Assembly: GCA_000310025.1 (NCBI GenBank)
Contig: FN649727.1
Location: forward strand, 623,529 to 669,108
DNA from: Ectocarpus siliculosus
Taxonomy: Eukaryota > Sar > Phaeophyceae > Ectocarpales > Ectocarpaceae
DNA length: 45,580 nt
Reading direction: 5' to 3'
Shown here: in pieces, positions 22,912-41,119 of the stretch
How the letters are laid out: each line of letters starts with the position of its first letter
How positions within the stretch are numbered: the first letter of the stretch is position 1
Notes under the pieces: model-generated
What the model was told of the DNA's origin: nothing
What the model saw: the letters and a program-made list of their open reading frames with translations, nothing else
Database searches by the model: none
Program-made: the position numbers and the translations under genes

Positions 22912-23367
22912 GGTTGTACTGCGCACCTCTTGCAAGCTGCTGCCCCGGCGATGCTGCTGGTGTGGTGTGTGTGTAGTCGCCTGTGCAGTGTCGTGTCGGT
23001 GTGTGCGGCTGAAATTGGGGCTCCGCGAAATGTGTGATGCGGTGCCCACCAGTAGCCAGCGTCGCCCCCCGCACAGAGCCGGCCCGTGTGGTACTGCCTC
23101 TCGTAATCTCACCCACCACCACTGGACCGAGGCGGAGGCAGCACCACCCGTGGCCTTGAAGGGCTACACTCTGATTGACCTACGGGTGCAGGACAGCCAA
23201 GCGCAGGCCACGGCTACCGAACGCGCTACAGTTTCGATTTTGAAAAATAGTCCGCTCTCTCAACAACAGCAGCAGCAGCGCGCGTTTCGAACTAGAGCCT
23301 ACTGCTGTAGAATACAAGTATACTACTGGAGCATCCCGCACACACTCTTGTTGCGAGTTTGCCGACC
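22912..23367. promoter_or_regulatory. Divergent promoter region of panB and HIRA
   Basis: Only 456 bases separate the start codons of minus-strand panB and plus-strand HIRA, so both 5' UTRs and promoters must share this stretch unless 5' non-coding exons lie elsewhere. It contains CAG/CAA-rich sequence at 23261-23281 and CT-initiator-like stretches, but no clear TATA box. Confidence 0.55.
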
Positions 23368-26300
23368 ATGATTCTCGACAAGCCTCTGAGCGTGGGCCAC
23401 TTCGGCGAGAAGAAGCAGGCGTGCGTCATCTACTCGGTGCACGTGCACCCGGACGGATCCCGCTTCGCCACCGGCGGCAGCGACCACCGCGTTAGGATCT
23501 GGTCGATGGCGCCATTCAGAGCCCCGGCGGCCTCCGTCGCGGCGGCGTCGTCAACAACCTCTGCGCCGGAAGACAGCAGCAGCGGGGCACCGTCACCACC
23601 ACCGCCATCAGAAGAAGGGCAATCAGCGGCTAGCACCCCTTCCCCCCTGGTGCAGGGGGAAGACGTGCAGCTGCTGGCCGGCCTGCCCCAGCACACGGGG
23701 AGCGTGCTCTGCGTGCGGTGGAGCCACGGCGGTCGGTATCTTGCCTCCGCTTCGGATGACAAGTTCGTCCTCGTCTGGGAACTTCTCCCCGAGGGGTCGG
23801 CGGCGGCGGCCCCCTTCGGCTCGACCGAAACCCCGAACATCGAGAACTGGTCCAGGGTCTGCGTCTTGAGGGGCCACTCCATGGACGTGCTGGACTGCGC
23901 CTGGTAAGTCCATCCACCTTACCTGCTGTGTGCATGTTCCTCTTGCAAAGAAACTTCACATAAAACTCATACTGTTCTGTAGGCGGAGCAAGTTTGCGCG
24001 CAAGCCAGCACCGACGCGAAAAAATCTGTGAACAGTGCACCGACGAGTTGCCAATCCACCTGGAAGGTGATTTGCTCCATTCGGTCGTTGCCCTCGGTCA
24101 CCAACAGAGGATACAGAATTCCACACAAGATAACACCCCCCCGTGATATCATAGTTTGGCTGGTTGAAAATATCATCCCTGGAGGTGCTAAATCTTCGGT
24201 GAACCAAATCACTAGACTATGTGATCTGAGAATATTTTTACGTTGTGGGCTCTCATTCTGAGACACTTGTTTTTTTCTACTGGGTGTACCATATTGTGGG
24301 GAGGTGGTATATTAGTAAATTTTGCCGGGGGTAACACCTTCTGGGCATGTACGGTTACCCCGTTTGGCTGTGCACGTTCTTCAAAAGACATCACAAGTGC
24401 AAAAGTGTACCTGGTACAACATTTGAGTGTTCAACTCGCCCCCTACTCCAACTCCGATCGAAGACACGGAGACGGCTTACGCGACATCCGAACCAGCTGT
24501 CGCCTATTATAGCGTCCTCGCTGATATTCCGATCCACCTCACGCGCAAGAACATCATCACAACGAGGTGTCTTGTTTCCACAAAACCACGAGCTTGTCCT
24601 CGTCTACATTCATCGACTTTCGACACCCCGATGTCAAACCTTCTTCTTTTCGGAAAACAACTATAATAGGGCCCGACTCTTGTTTGAATTGCCGCACTTG
24701 CTTCACTGCTGCCTTCTGGGTGGGTACATGGTACACTCATCGACCCACGGCACCCCCGATCCCCGTACTCAGCTCTTGCTCGGACACCAACTAGGACCCG
24801 ACTCTTCACAAATTAACGCACTACTGCGGCTGTCTGTTGGGTGGGTACATGACGGGGTGGGGCAGGTCGCCAAACGACTCCATGCTGGTGTCCTGCAGCA
24901 TCGACAACAAGGTCATCGTCTGGCGGCTGCCCGAAACCGACGGCGAGGAGGGTCTTCAGCTCTCCCGACTCGCCACCGCCAAGATCCTGAACCCTTTCCA
25001 GTCGCTCGAGCAACACACAAGCTTCGTCAAGGTGTGTGTGTTTCTTTCTGGGAGTGCTGCTGCTGCTGCGCGTGCTCCTGGCGTTCGCTGGCTCGCCGCT
25101 TCCTTGGTTTTGGAGACGGTTTGTTTTTGTGGGAGACGCGGAGACTGAGTGAGAGTTGTAGAAGCCGAAATCAAACCATTAGACTTGAGACTATTTCCAT
25201 TAGCTGACTAGTTTGCGTTCACTAGTCGAGTGGTTTGATTTCGGCTTCTTATAGGGTGACGTAGTGGGCACCATGATTAGGTGCCATTTTTGGCCGACAG
25301 GCACGACTTTTTTTTCTAGGGAACGGGTCCCATGCTTTTGTCATCTTCGGCAGTTGCGTGGAATCTATTTCATTTCCAAGTTGCAAGTCGCCCATCGCGC
25401 TCGTGCGATGCCCTTTTTCATGCCCCCCTCCTTCGCCGTCCAGTTGAGAAACACGTGGTGAAAGTGATCGGCGTGGGCTAGTTGATACAACCATCTCGCA
25501 CGTGTACACATACCGAAGATCTTGCATGCTTGTGGGATATGTTTGTCTGTCTCGCCTGCCATCCGCTCTCATGAGCCTGTTAAGGCCAACCGACCGTTGG
25601 TAGCCGCATCTGAGTCGATCTTCCCTCTTCGCTCCTTCGTCTCTGCTGTTGTCGGTATGGGGGTTCCGCGGATTCGTCCTCGTGCTGCGTGAAGGGGGTC
25701 GCGTGGGACCCCATCGGCCGGTTCATTGCTAGCATCGGGGAGGACAACCGACTGCTCGTGAGTTTCCCGCCTTGCCTAACGCTGTTGTTGCTGTCTTCAC
25801 ATTTAAAAACGTTCCGATCTCTCTACCATGGGTCTACTGTAACCGAACCATGCAACAACCAAGCACAAGCCAACTGTTTACCTCCGTCTGTCTGTACTGA
25901 TCTAACTTGCTTCGAAGCATTTTCTTGCCTTCAACCGCCGATGGAAAGTCGAGTAGCGTTGATTTGGACCACGAGCGGTGTGGTGGGTGTTCGCCGGGGG
26001 AATTGCACAAGATTGTCACTGCCCGTGCCAACTGCTGCAATTCTGATGCTCACATCTTGTCTCGTTCGGCTTGTTTGGTTGTGTTTTGCTGTTTCAAGCC
26101 GGGTTAGACAGCGTTGAAACCTTGCATGCACTGGTGGTGCTCACCTCTCGCTCTGATCCTTCACACTTGAGATGGGCGATTCCGCAAACCCGCGTAGCGT
26201 CGTAGAGGATCTCGAGATACTATCACCGCAGTTGTCTGAGGCACTCTCGCCGCATCTCCTCTACCCCCCACCAACCCCGTTCAGATCTGGCGCGTTGGGG

Positions 26301-29300
26301 GAAACTGGGACGTCGAAGCGACTATCACGGAACCGTTCGAGGACTGCGACGACACGCTAGTCCGGAGAATCAGCTGGAGCCCGGACGGACAGTTTCTTGT
26401 GGTTACCAACAGCAAGGACGGGGTGAGAAGTCATGGTCATGCTTTGCTTGCTGGTGGCCCTTGCGTGGGTCTGGGCTTGATAACAGCGTGTGGGGTGATC
26501 GAGACAGCCGGGGGAAGTGTTGGATGTCGGGAGTTGGTGGCCTTTGCACCTGTCACGCCGTATGAGAATGGTTTCGTCGAACAGGGGGGGAGCGCGAGTC
26601 GGATACAGATGAGAAAGGCATTGTATTGGCCGTTTTCCTGTGTACTGGTACAGTTGGCTGTTTTGGAGCTATGGTGTTTCCTGGTGCGGTTTTGCTTCTT
26701 GGACATTTTCCCGGACTGGATCCGCCCTCATGTCTCGTATTGGAATACTCAATGCGGACATAGCAGCGCTACGCCCTCCGTCATCGATCTGTTAGCCGCA
26801 GTGTTTCCCTTGTCACGAGAGCCCGTTTGGAGCACTCGCCTTCTCCTACCGCAGTAGTTCCACCTGTGCCGTGGTTCTCTCCTCTCTACCAATCGCATCT
26901 CCGGCAATCCAGCGTTGCGGCAACCCCGCCTTGCAAACCTCCCATCCACGTATGCATACCCGTAACAGTCCCCAAATCCCGCAACCTCTCCGGATTCCCC
27001 AACACAACCGCAACAGGACACCCACAACGCCGTCGTTCTCCAGCGAGGGCGGTGGCACGACCAGCCCACCTTCCTCGTCGGCTTCTCGCAGGCCACCCTG
27101 GCGGCGAGCTTCAGCCCGATCATCTACAAGCCGACGGCCGCGGCCGCGGCGGCGGGGGGAAGGCCCAAATCCCACCACGTCGTGGCGGTGGCCGGGCAGG
27201 ACAACATCTTGACGGTGTGGCTGGCGGCGGCGGCGCGGCCCTTGGTGATCCTGAAGGACGTGTTCCAGCAGCCCCCGTCGGACCTGTCCTGGAGCGCCGA
27301 CGGCTACACGCTGGTGGTGTCCGGGTACGACGGGACTGTCGTGGTGATGAGGTTCACGCAGGAAGAGCTCGGGGTCGTGGTATCGGAGGTGAGCAAGGTT
27401 TTGCAGGGGTTGCGCTGGACCGGCCCGTGAGTTGGGTGTGTACGGTCTTTGTGTTGTTTCTGTCCGAACGCCCAAGAACCGGGTGTTTGTAAAGGTTTTT
27501 GGTGGGGGCGAGTTAAGGAGGCCCCGCAAAAATCTCGAGAATGACCCCTTGTGTATGGATGACCTTGCAGTGGCGCCCAGGCGTACATGACCCGATGGAG
27601 ATCCATCGTCAACTTTGGTGTTGGGTGCTCCGTGCTCTTCCTTGATGCTCTTCTGTTTTTGCCACATAGGAGCACCGACAGGCCCACCTCGTCAAGATGT
27701 ACGGTAAGGACGCGGGCAACGTCGCTCTCGCGCTCGACGGCTCCCCGTCCCTGGTCGACAACCCCCGACAGCTGGCTCTGGAGAAGGCGAGGAAAGAAGT
27801 GCAGAAGAGCCGAGCGGCGGCGGCGAAGGCGAACGGCAACTCCACGGCGTCGTCGCTGGCGGGAAGGATGACGACGCCGGCGACGGGGGCGTCGGCGCCG
27901 TCCCGTCCGCTCCAGATAGAATCCCGCGGCAAGGGCGGCAAGCGGCGGATTCAGCCAATGCTGCTGAGCGACGGGCCGGGGGCGACCCCGCAAGACCTCG
28001 CGGTCACCACCGTCTTCCCGCCGGGGGGAACGACGGTGTCCGAAGGGTTTGGTTCCGCGGCGGTCGCCGCCCCGACGGTGAACTCCCCGAGGTCCGGGTC
28101 CAAGCGTCCGCGGACCGGCGGCGGTGCGGGAGGCTGGAGCGGGAGCGGGCAGCAGGCGGTCGGGGTGCGGGCTTGCGAGGGCACGGTGGTTCGGTTGAGA
28201 GGCTCGAGGGGGGGCGGGATGCCGCTGGTGTCTCCACCCGAGCTCATGCCGCGGAAGAGGGCGACAGGCAGCCTAGTGAGGCAGATTACCGGCAGGGAAG
28301 AGGAAGGCGGGGATGCGTTCCGGTCCTCCCCGCGAGTACAGACGGGGGCGGCGGCGGCGGGAGGCGGGGCAAGATCGGGGTCAGGGGTCGAAGGGAACAA
28401 CGGCGGCGGGGCGCCATCAGGGGCGACAGTGATGGAGTGCTCGGCGTTGGACGAGGACTTTCTAGGCCTGCCGTCCCGGCGGTACACGCTTTTGACCGTC
28501 ACGAGGGGGGGGAGGGAGGCGTGGAGAGATTACATGGCGGGCATGGCTACGGCGTGCTGCGGCAACGACCGAGTCGCGGCCGTCGGGGCGGAAGACGGAT
28601 CGGTCTACGTGTACGACAGGTGAGCGGCTTTTTTTTTTCTGCCGGCAGGCTTGATGACGTCGTTGTCGGTGGTGTTTGTAGTCCGGAACGTTCATGTTGC
28701 TTTGACCTACGCTATCTGTCATATAGGTCTTACGTCTATGGCTGCCCCATGCCTACTACTGTCTACCCTTAAGCCCACCCACCCCCCCCGCTCTCGCCAC
28801 GCCCCGATCCCAGGAATGGCGTTCGTTCTGCGCCTCCGATGGTGATTTCGCCGCCCGTCGCCTACCTGGAGTGTTGCGACAAGCGACCACCGCCGCGACA
28901 ACAACCTCCGGCTTCCGCTGCCGCCCAGCCGGGCGAGCACCTGATGGCCATCTCCGGAGACGGCGACGTGACCGTCTGGAACCTCGACAGCATGAGGATT
29001 GTCGTCAAGACGTCTCTGAGCCCCCTGTTCCGGTCGCTCACTTCTTCCGGCGTCTCTCCCGCTGCCGCCGCCGCTTCTGGCTCACCTCGTTCCCCTAGGG
29101 GCACATCCGGTGGCACCGGGGCCGGTGCTGCTGGGGCTTCCGCCGGACCGGAGGCGAAGAAGGGGGCGTCGGTGGCAAGGGCCGGGGTGACGCCGGAGGG
29201 GATGCCGCTGGTGATGCTGGCATGCCACGGGGCCCCCGGCGGGTCCCTCCAGGCTTTCACGTTTCACCTGGGGCTCGAGACGTGGGTCAGGGTTGCCGAC

Positions 29301-31062
29301 GGGAGGTCCGCACTGTCCGACTTCTACTCTTCGGGCCCGTGCACGTCTCCCTCCACCAGGGGAGGCGTTTTGTCGGCGCTTCAGAGAGGGGTTCGGTCCG
29401 GCGCGTCCCCTTCCCCCGGCGCGATCCTGCAGGCCTCGAAAGCGGGCAAGCGGCCGGCGGCGGCGATGGCGGGGGCACCGGCGAGGGAGAGCCTGCAGTC
29501 GGCGGTTACGAGGGGGCACCTCGAAGAGTCGTTGTCGACCGCCGTGTTGTTGGGCAACGCGGAGGAGTTCGAGGACGTTCTGCGGGCGTACGCGGGGCAC
29601 CTCGCCAAGAGCGCGGGCTACGGGGAAGGCCGGTACGCTCGCTCAAAATGTTTCTGATTTGGCTGGGCTGTGGGAAGTACTGCTGTGTGTGCCAAGGCCG
29701 CATGGATATATCCTTCATGCAGGGTGTCAATGTGTTGGTCGTGGACCGGCATGGATATATCCTTCATGCAGGGTGTCAATGTGTTGGTCGTGGACCGGCG
29801 AATCGCTCGCCACTTATGACACCGCACCGCTCCGGGATCTGCTGCTCTTGTTACATTTCATGTCAACCAAGTTGCACTCCCCGACCTTCTTGTACTTACA
29901 TCCGCACCGTAGATCTGCTGTCTAACTCCCGAGCCCCCCTTGTCCTGGTGCCCCTGATACAAAAAATCGGCCAACCAGGGTCCGGACGCTCTGCGACAAG
30001 CTTATGCTAGCGTCGATCGGAGTCGGAAAGGGGGCAGATGGCGGAGGTGACGGGGGCTCTGGCGCGATGATGCCCCCCCCGGGTGGGGGCGGTGGGACGA
30101 GGGAGCTTCCGGGGTTGCGTCTGTGCAACGGCCCTTCCATTTTGGGGTTGGACAAGCTGCACCTCCTGAGCAAGGTAAGCATAGGAGGGCTGTGGCGGTA
30201 TCCCCGAGGGTGAAACGAATTTGCGGCGAAAACCCGGTGTTGCGTGTACAAGGACCCAGCCGTGAGGGCCAAGTCAGCGTTGGTGAGTTATAGCCCCGCG
30301 CTCTCGAAATCAGACCGCCCGTCATGCAGCAGGTCGACCTTTTTGGTTGTGCAAGCGAGCAGTCGGTCTTGTCGTTCCGAGTTGGAGAAGCTGAACACAG
30401 CTGCTCTAGCTTTTTCTCACCCCCCCTACCTTTCCCGCGGCATCCCACCCCGCGTCTTTTTCTGTCTGTTGCAGGTTGTGCTCCCGGCGCTTAGCGGGAA
30501 CCGCAGCCTCCAACGCCTCGTCAGCGAGTACTACGATAACCTCGAGTACGTTTCGAAGTCGAGGCGACAGCAGCTACCACCGCCGCCGGCGCCGGCGCCG
30601 CTGTCACCTCTCGAACAGCGGACCCCGCGAGCTCCCGCCGCAGCCATTCCGCACGTCGCCGAAGGTTCTTCGGTTGGCTCTGTCGTCGGAGACGATGCCG
30701 CTTCTTCTGCCGCTAACGGCACTAGGGGCTCTGGTTCTACCCCTGCCTCTGGCGCTCTCGCTAACGGTGGCGGTGGCTCATCTACCGCAAGGGAGGGTGG
30801 TGTCCACTCCGAGGGCCGAGCCGCTGCCGGGATAAGAACGAGCGACCTGAAAGGAAAAATGAGCGTCGCGAATGGAGGCGGTGGTTCCGCTGCCGGTAGC
30901 GGTGACAACGGAGCGCGAAGATCTAGCGATGCTGCGACACTGGCGGCTGCCGTCGCGAAAGCTGGAGGAGCGGCGGCGACGGGGAGTACCACGGAGGGGG
31001 GAGGGGAGGCGTGTTCGGGGGGTAGACCGACAGCGACGCAGGACGAGCTAGATGACGTCTAA
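23368..31062 (+). CDS. HIRA: HIRA histone H3.3 chaperone subunit (WD40 and Hira domains)
   Basis: Nine exons join in phase: 23368-23903, 24866-25031, 25695-25757, 26285-26422, 27017-27388, 27670-28619, 28814-29632, 29979-30174, 30475-31062 (TAA); about 1275 residues. HIRA scaffolds the HIR complex that deposits H3.3-H4 independently of DNA replication in the nucleus. The first 420 or so residues are WD40 repeats with HIRA-specific order: IYSVHVHPDGSRFATGGSD, VRWSHGGRYLASASDDKFV, WSPNDSMLVSCSIDNKVIVW, GVAWDPIGRFIASIGEDN, ISWSPDGQFLVV, DLSWSADGYTLVVSGYDG. GGKRRIQP near residue 515 is the B domain that binds ASF1. The C-terminal Hira domain starts near residue 680 (FLGLPSRRYTLL) and includes MAISGDGDVTVWNLDS and the helical tail SLQRLVSEYYDNLE. 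Long Ala/Ser/Gly/Pro inserts interrupt the first WD repeats (about 52-100) and follow the B domain. A low-complexity tail of about 160 residues ends DELDDV. Confidence 0.96.
24669..24852 (+). repeat. Diverged direct repeat in HIRA intron 1
   Basis: Two segments, about 24670-24730 and 24792-24851, share CCCGACTCTT, an AATT..CGCACT block, CTGC..CT and TGGGTGGGTACATG. The second lies just before the exon 2 acceptor at 24865. It looks like an old tandem duplication of the intron's 3' end. Confidence 0.6.
25160..25249. repeat. Perfect 19-bp inverted repeat with nested hairpin
   Basis: AGAAGCCGAAATCAAACCA (25160-25178) is repeated as its exact reverse complement at 25231-25249. Between them GACTAGT (25206-25212) and ACTAGTC (25221-25227) form a second, inner stem. 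The 90-base unit in HIRA intron 2 looks like a foldback element or small MITE. A clear target duplication is not visible. Confidence 0.85.
29701..29798 (+). repeat. Two exact tandem copies of a 49-bp unit
   Basis: The unit beginning CATGGATATATCCTTCATGC occurs twice head to tail (29701-29749, 29750-29798) with no mismatch. It lies in HIRA intron 7. A 49-base unit would shift any frame, so coding use is unlikely. Identity implies a recent duplication. Confidence 0.95.
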
Positions 31063-32683
31063 TAGGAGCGGTTTTCATTGGAGGGAGTGGAGAATGGCAA
31101 TGTTCGGAGTATGATAGATAAATGGGGGCATTGTTCGACTTCTTGTTGGATGCCCTCTTCTTTCGTGTGCCGCCGTTGTGCTTGGTCCCCCCCCCCCCCA
31201 TCCCCGCGTCCCTGCGTTCCCTGTGATGGGCTGTGCAAAAAGTGTGCGTGTGTGAAGTTTTGGTTTGGGCCGAGACATGGTGTACGGGGAACACATGATG
31301 GCTACAGCGGCTTTGCGGCCGGACCGAAGGTGCGATTGGTTTTCGTTTTCATCACCGGGTGCGTGTTTTTGAAGCATAAATCGCCACACGAAGCATCGGT
31401 CAAAGAGTGTAAATGTACGTCGTTGTTTGATATGAGTAGGTTTCAAACACTCGTTTGTTTACGGCAGAAAAGGAACGTCATTCTGGCGCCCTTGTTGCAA
31501 GAAACGTGCGCTTCTTTGTCATACGTCGCACAGTTGCGCAACGGCGGCTATGTACACCCAAGGCGTGTGTTGCGTACAGTTACTTGTATGTTTCATAGAG
31601 TTTCCCTTCAAAGCGGTACTTGGCGAAAGAAGGAACGCACGTGATTCGGTGTTCGTTCGTGCTGAAAATTTTTGGATAGGGGGCCATGGGTTCTTTAGTA
31701 CAGCGGGACTGTCATGAAAGTGTTTGGCCGCCCAGATGGCGCTTAGGCTCCAGGCTCCTTTCCTTGACAGGATGTAGAAACTCTCTTGTGGAGGATATTA
31801 AATGGCGGTGGTTGTGAGTGGGTTGGGTGGGTCTGAAACAGAACGAATTTATCGATGTATGTAGACGAGACCATTTTGCAAAGGGCACTTACGGTAGACC
31901 GGCGATCACATAGATGCATCATTTACTAGATGATTTTTTTCTACCTGCCATGCAGATGCATACAAGGAAAGGACCGCGGCGAACCTCTCCCAAAGACCGC
32001 CAGGCTTCGACGTTTATTCGAACATACACCCGCGTCTTTTCGTATCGCGATGCCGACCGCTTGATCCCCTAGTATTCGGCCCTCACGGTACACTACTTTG
32101 CATCGTGAGCGACGATGTCTGGTAGATCGGCCAAATGCCGAAACCTCCGCACTGGCACAATAGTAGCGAAACTACGACAGCGGCGGCTGCCGGTGCCATA
32201 GCTGCATGGCTGCACGCACGGAAACTGGGGGCTTCAGGGAAGCGGGGGGGGGGGGGGGCTGCTCGGGGGGTGATCCGTTAGGAGCTCCGCGGTTAGTGCT
32301 ATAATAGAGGCCTAGTGACGGCCGTATGGCTGGGAGAAAAAAACGTAGAGAGTCTCACAGACGCCCAGCGTGTACAAGATACCCGTCCAACCGTGAGGTA
32401 TGGAGCAAGGCTTTCGCGTTGTTCGCAGAAACGGCCATGATTTCCTGCTGCAAGCTAAGCTACAGCTACATGAACAAGGCCAGTCTGTCTTGCTCCGTGG
32501 TGTCAACGGCAAGTTTTGCAACCTACCTATGTATGCATAGCCGCATTTTGCCTTCTCAAGCTTAAAAAGAAAAGCACCAACTTTGAGTGAAATCCCTTCA
32601 ATAGCAGCAGATCCTGCACAGGGGCAGACCAAGACTCAAACCTAGAGGTTCTAGGACATAACAACGACGCCTCCTGTAATAAA
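31063..32683. other. Convergent intergenic region between HIRA and NDUFAF7-like gene
   Basis: About 1.6 kb between two stop codons contains 3' UTR sequence of both genes and a G-run at 32247-32259. No gene, RNA or element is recognised. The longest plus frame (31078-31644) shows no family signature. Confidence 0.55.
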
Positions 32684-38506
<5,823 letters not shown>

Positions 38507-39855
38507 GGTCCCTGCGCTGTGGTGTGTGCTCTGTCATGTACCGGTCAACCACTTCCCACGTTGCTTGCTTGTGGGGGCACCGCAAACAATCAGTTAGATT
38601 GGGGGGGGCGGGGGCGGGGATAGATATTGTGCCCGCGCGCGTGTCAGGTGTTGCATGAACCAGATCCGGCTGTCCTGTGTGTATCTTGCCTCGTGGCTTG
38701 CGTTCCTCGACGAGAGAGTCCCCACGTTACGCGTCTGAACTCTACCTTGCAAAAGAAGCACCTGCTCTATGACCGAGGTTTGTGACAAAGTAGTGGTGCT
38801 GTTGGTCGTCAAAAATCATGAAACGCAACTCTGCTGCTGTGTTTGAATTCTAGTGTACGGCAGAATGAGTGGACGTACGCACACGTGTGGACTGCATGTA
38901 CGTTCAGCAGCAGTAGTACAGTACCAGTGCCTACGGCTGTGGTGAAGCTACGGTACCTGAGGGAGGTTGCCAACTCCCGTCCTTCGCGTGCCGCAAACAG
39001 CCAGACTGGAGTTCAAGGTCGCCATCTGGCCAACGATCCTTTTGTGGTCATGTACTGCTGTAGTCAAGCCGTTGTTTTGTTCATCATCACGACACGACAG
39101 GTGACTTCTCCCCGGCTTGGTAGGGGTGCGAATGTTGTGACTTATCCAGACCCCCTTTTACCATGGCACAACGCCCTTCTTGATCGCCGTATATATAGCT
39201 GTCCGGATGAGCCCGTCGACTCCGAAGTCCGCCTATGTGAAGGTGCATTTGCTTCCTCCTGACGCTCAACTACAGCAGCAGGTCCAGCGATACTGTTCGG
39301 AAGTACACAAAGAAGCACACATCATCACGAGGGTGGTCCTTGCTCTGGAGAGGCCCTCGCCACCTGGACATCCCGCAGCACCGTGCTGCACTCCGATATA
39401 TGCTACATAGGCCATCGGGTTGTTCGCAAAGAAGAAGGTAGAAAGTAGGACAAGCTGGACCTGGAAATCTTCTCGTTCAAAGCAAACTGTCAACTCGGAC
39501 CCCCCCAACTTGCAGGTACTACAGCCATAACGACCAGTTGTAGGCAACATTCGGGACTCGAGATACCGCGATTACTGGTGCGAGTAGAATTGAATACGAC
39601 AAGTAGTTGACACCGCTTCTCGAGCCGAGGTGCCCACAGCATGACTATCGATCGTGAAGCCAAAAACTCAAACTGATGAGTATCAACACTAAAATGAGAG
39701 AGACAAGTGCGCATGTGACGGACATTGCTCTCTTGGCTCCACCCTTCTACACCTGGCCCGTTTGCGTTACACCTAAGCAATTAGCCTCACTCTCAAGTTG
39801 GACGCAAACGTAACCATCTCAGCCGAGCAGAAAGCGTGCAGGATCGACAGCCAAG
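38507..39855. other. Intergenic region upstream of NDUFAF7-like gene
   Basis: About 1.35 kb between the NDUFAF7 start and the putative start of a plus-strand gene. It contains CTGCTGTA/TACAGCAG words (for example near 38830, 38910 and 39050) also seen at 37430-37480 and 43565-43590. No gene is recognised. Confidence 0.45.
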
Positions 39856-40671
39856 ATGTCGGTGTACGAATTCTTGTCTACGAGCCTAACGTGCATCACC
39901 CCTGTAAGTAACATGCTTTCCTCAACACTAATGACGTACAACCAACAATCCGCAATATAACGTCATGCCCTACCAACAACTGTATCGCTGGGCTGCTTGA
40001 TGTCTTACCTTACAGAGGCATGTTTCAACTTACTCAACCGGCCAGATGCTACTACTCAGCACGGAAACTCGGGAAGTCTTCCTTCACAACGCCCCCTTGT
40101 CGCTCCATCTCAAGTTCCACCATCTCTTTCCATACCCCCTGAACCGCCGAACACAACACTATCATCCGGCAGCTGCGAAGCCAGTCGGATCTCTTCTCGC
40201 CAGTCGGTCTCCACTCCCAGCGCCGTCTCAGAAGCGCCTCTTCCACCCGTACTCTCTAAGGAACCGGAAGTCGTTTCCGAGGAAGGGTCAAGTCGACGGC
40301 GCTTGGATCCCAACTTTTCGTCCAGGCGCAGATCGTGGCCGCTGGAAAGCACGAGAGACAAGGGCAAGGAAATACAACACCACAACAAAGAGGTCAAACA
40401 AATGACAGTACCACAGGTGCCCAAAACAACAGGCCGGAAGCAGACACATTTCTGTGGATATATATATATATGGTATTCCGCTGTCAGTTGCTTCCCGCGC
40501 ACGAACGCACCCAGAGTGGCGACGGGCGCGCGGTCGGTGGGGCGGGCGGGATTGTCGGAAATACGGCGGAAGAGATTAGACATTTGTGGCATAGCAACAT
40601 GTTCGTCAACACGGCACGTGGTCCTGATTGCCGTACAGAAAAGGAGTAGTGTGAAGAGAGGCGACTTTTGA
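39856..40671 (+). CDS. Hypothetical Ser/Pro-rich protein, two putative exons
   Basis: ATG at 39856 opens MSVYEFLSTSLTCITP and reaches a strong donor CCT|GTAAGT at 39904. Phase 0 joins to an acceptor ending CAGAG at 40017, giving ACFNLLNRPDATTQ and a Ser/Pro/Arg-rich stretch (PPSLSIPPEPPNTTLSSGSC, then SEEGSSRRRLDPN). An alternative acceptor two bases upstream changes frame and gives a less protein-like product. The frame stays open to TGA at 40669-40671, but a splice near 40394 or 40419 is possible. No domain is recognised; it may be a disordered protein or a false model. Confidence 0.3.
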
Positions 40672-41007
40672 GCTGTGGATGTGCCATGGTCTAAGCACCC
40701 TACAACGAATAGGCTGGGGGTCGGTGCGAGATCACATGCTTGGGCAGCGCAGGACCAAGCCGAGAGACGGGAGAAGACAGAAAACCCAGCCGCGGTACCC
40801 GCTCTGCGCGGAACGTACACTAGAACGCTGCCCCTTCCCATGACTACTGCACAAGAACTACTGCTTCACTTTGTTTCGCGCATGATCTTTTAATCCTTTC
40901 TCGCAAGAACGAGGCTTCGCAACCACACGCCTGGCGCACCATTGTCTGCACGGTTAATCGATGGTATCTTGGGAGTGTCGAACAGGCCAACATTGCTTAA
41001 CTCTTAC

Positions 41008-41105
41008 CTCGTTGTTCGGTAGTCCGCGAGCTTAAACGCACCGGCGAGCGTTGACAACCCTCGCCCTGCTCCGATGATTGCTGCCCCCGCGATCACGGCT
41101 GCCCT
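41008..41105 (-). CDS. Isolated hydrophobic exon of an unidentified minus-strand gene
   Basis: Minus strand reads AAVIAGAAIIGAGRGLSTLA then GAFKLADYRTT and ends at AG|GTAAGA, a strong donor. Acceptor candidates lie at 41099-41101 or 41106-41107. The small-residue GxxxG-like pattern suggests a membrane helix. Upstream hydrophobic pieces (41750-41690, AVGSIALAIVHLLVL) could belong to the same gene. No family assigned. Confidence 0.35.
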
Positions 41106-41119
41106 CAAGCCACCAACAA

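Noticed and set aside
22622-23371. 249-codon plus-strand open frame
   Set aside because: It is antisense to panB exon 1, which has clear family motifs. High GC makes long antisense frames common here; no domain is visible in this one.
26846-27667. 273-codon minus-strand open frame
   Set aside because: Shadow of HIRA exon 5, whose plus-strand product is conserved WD40 sequence.
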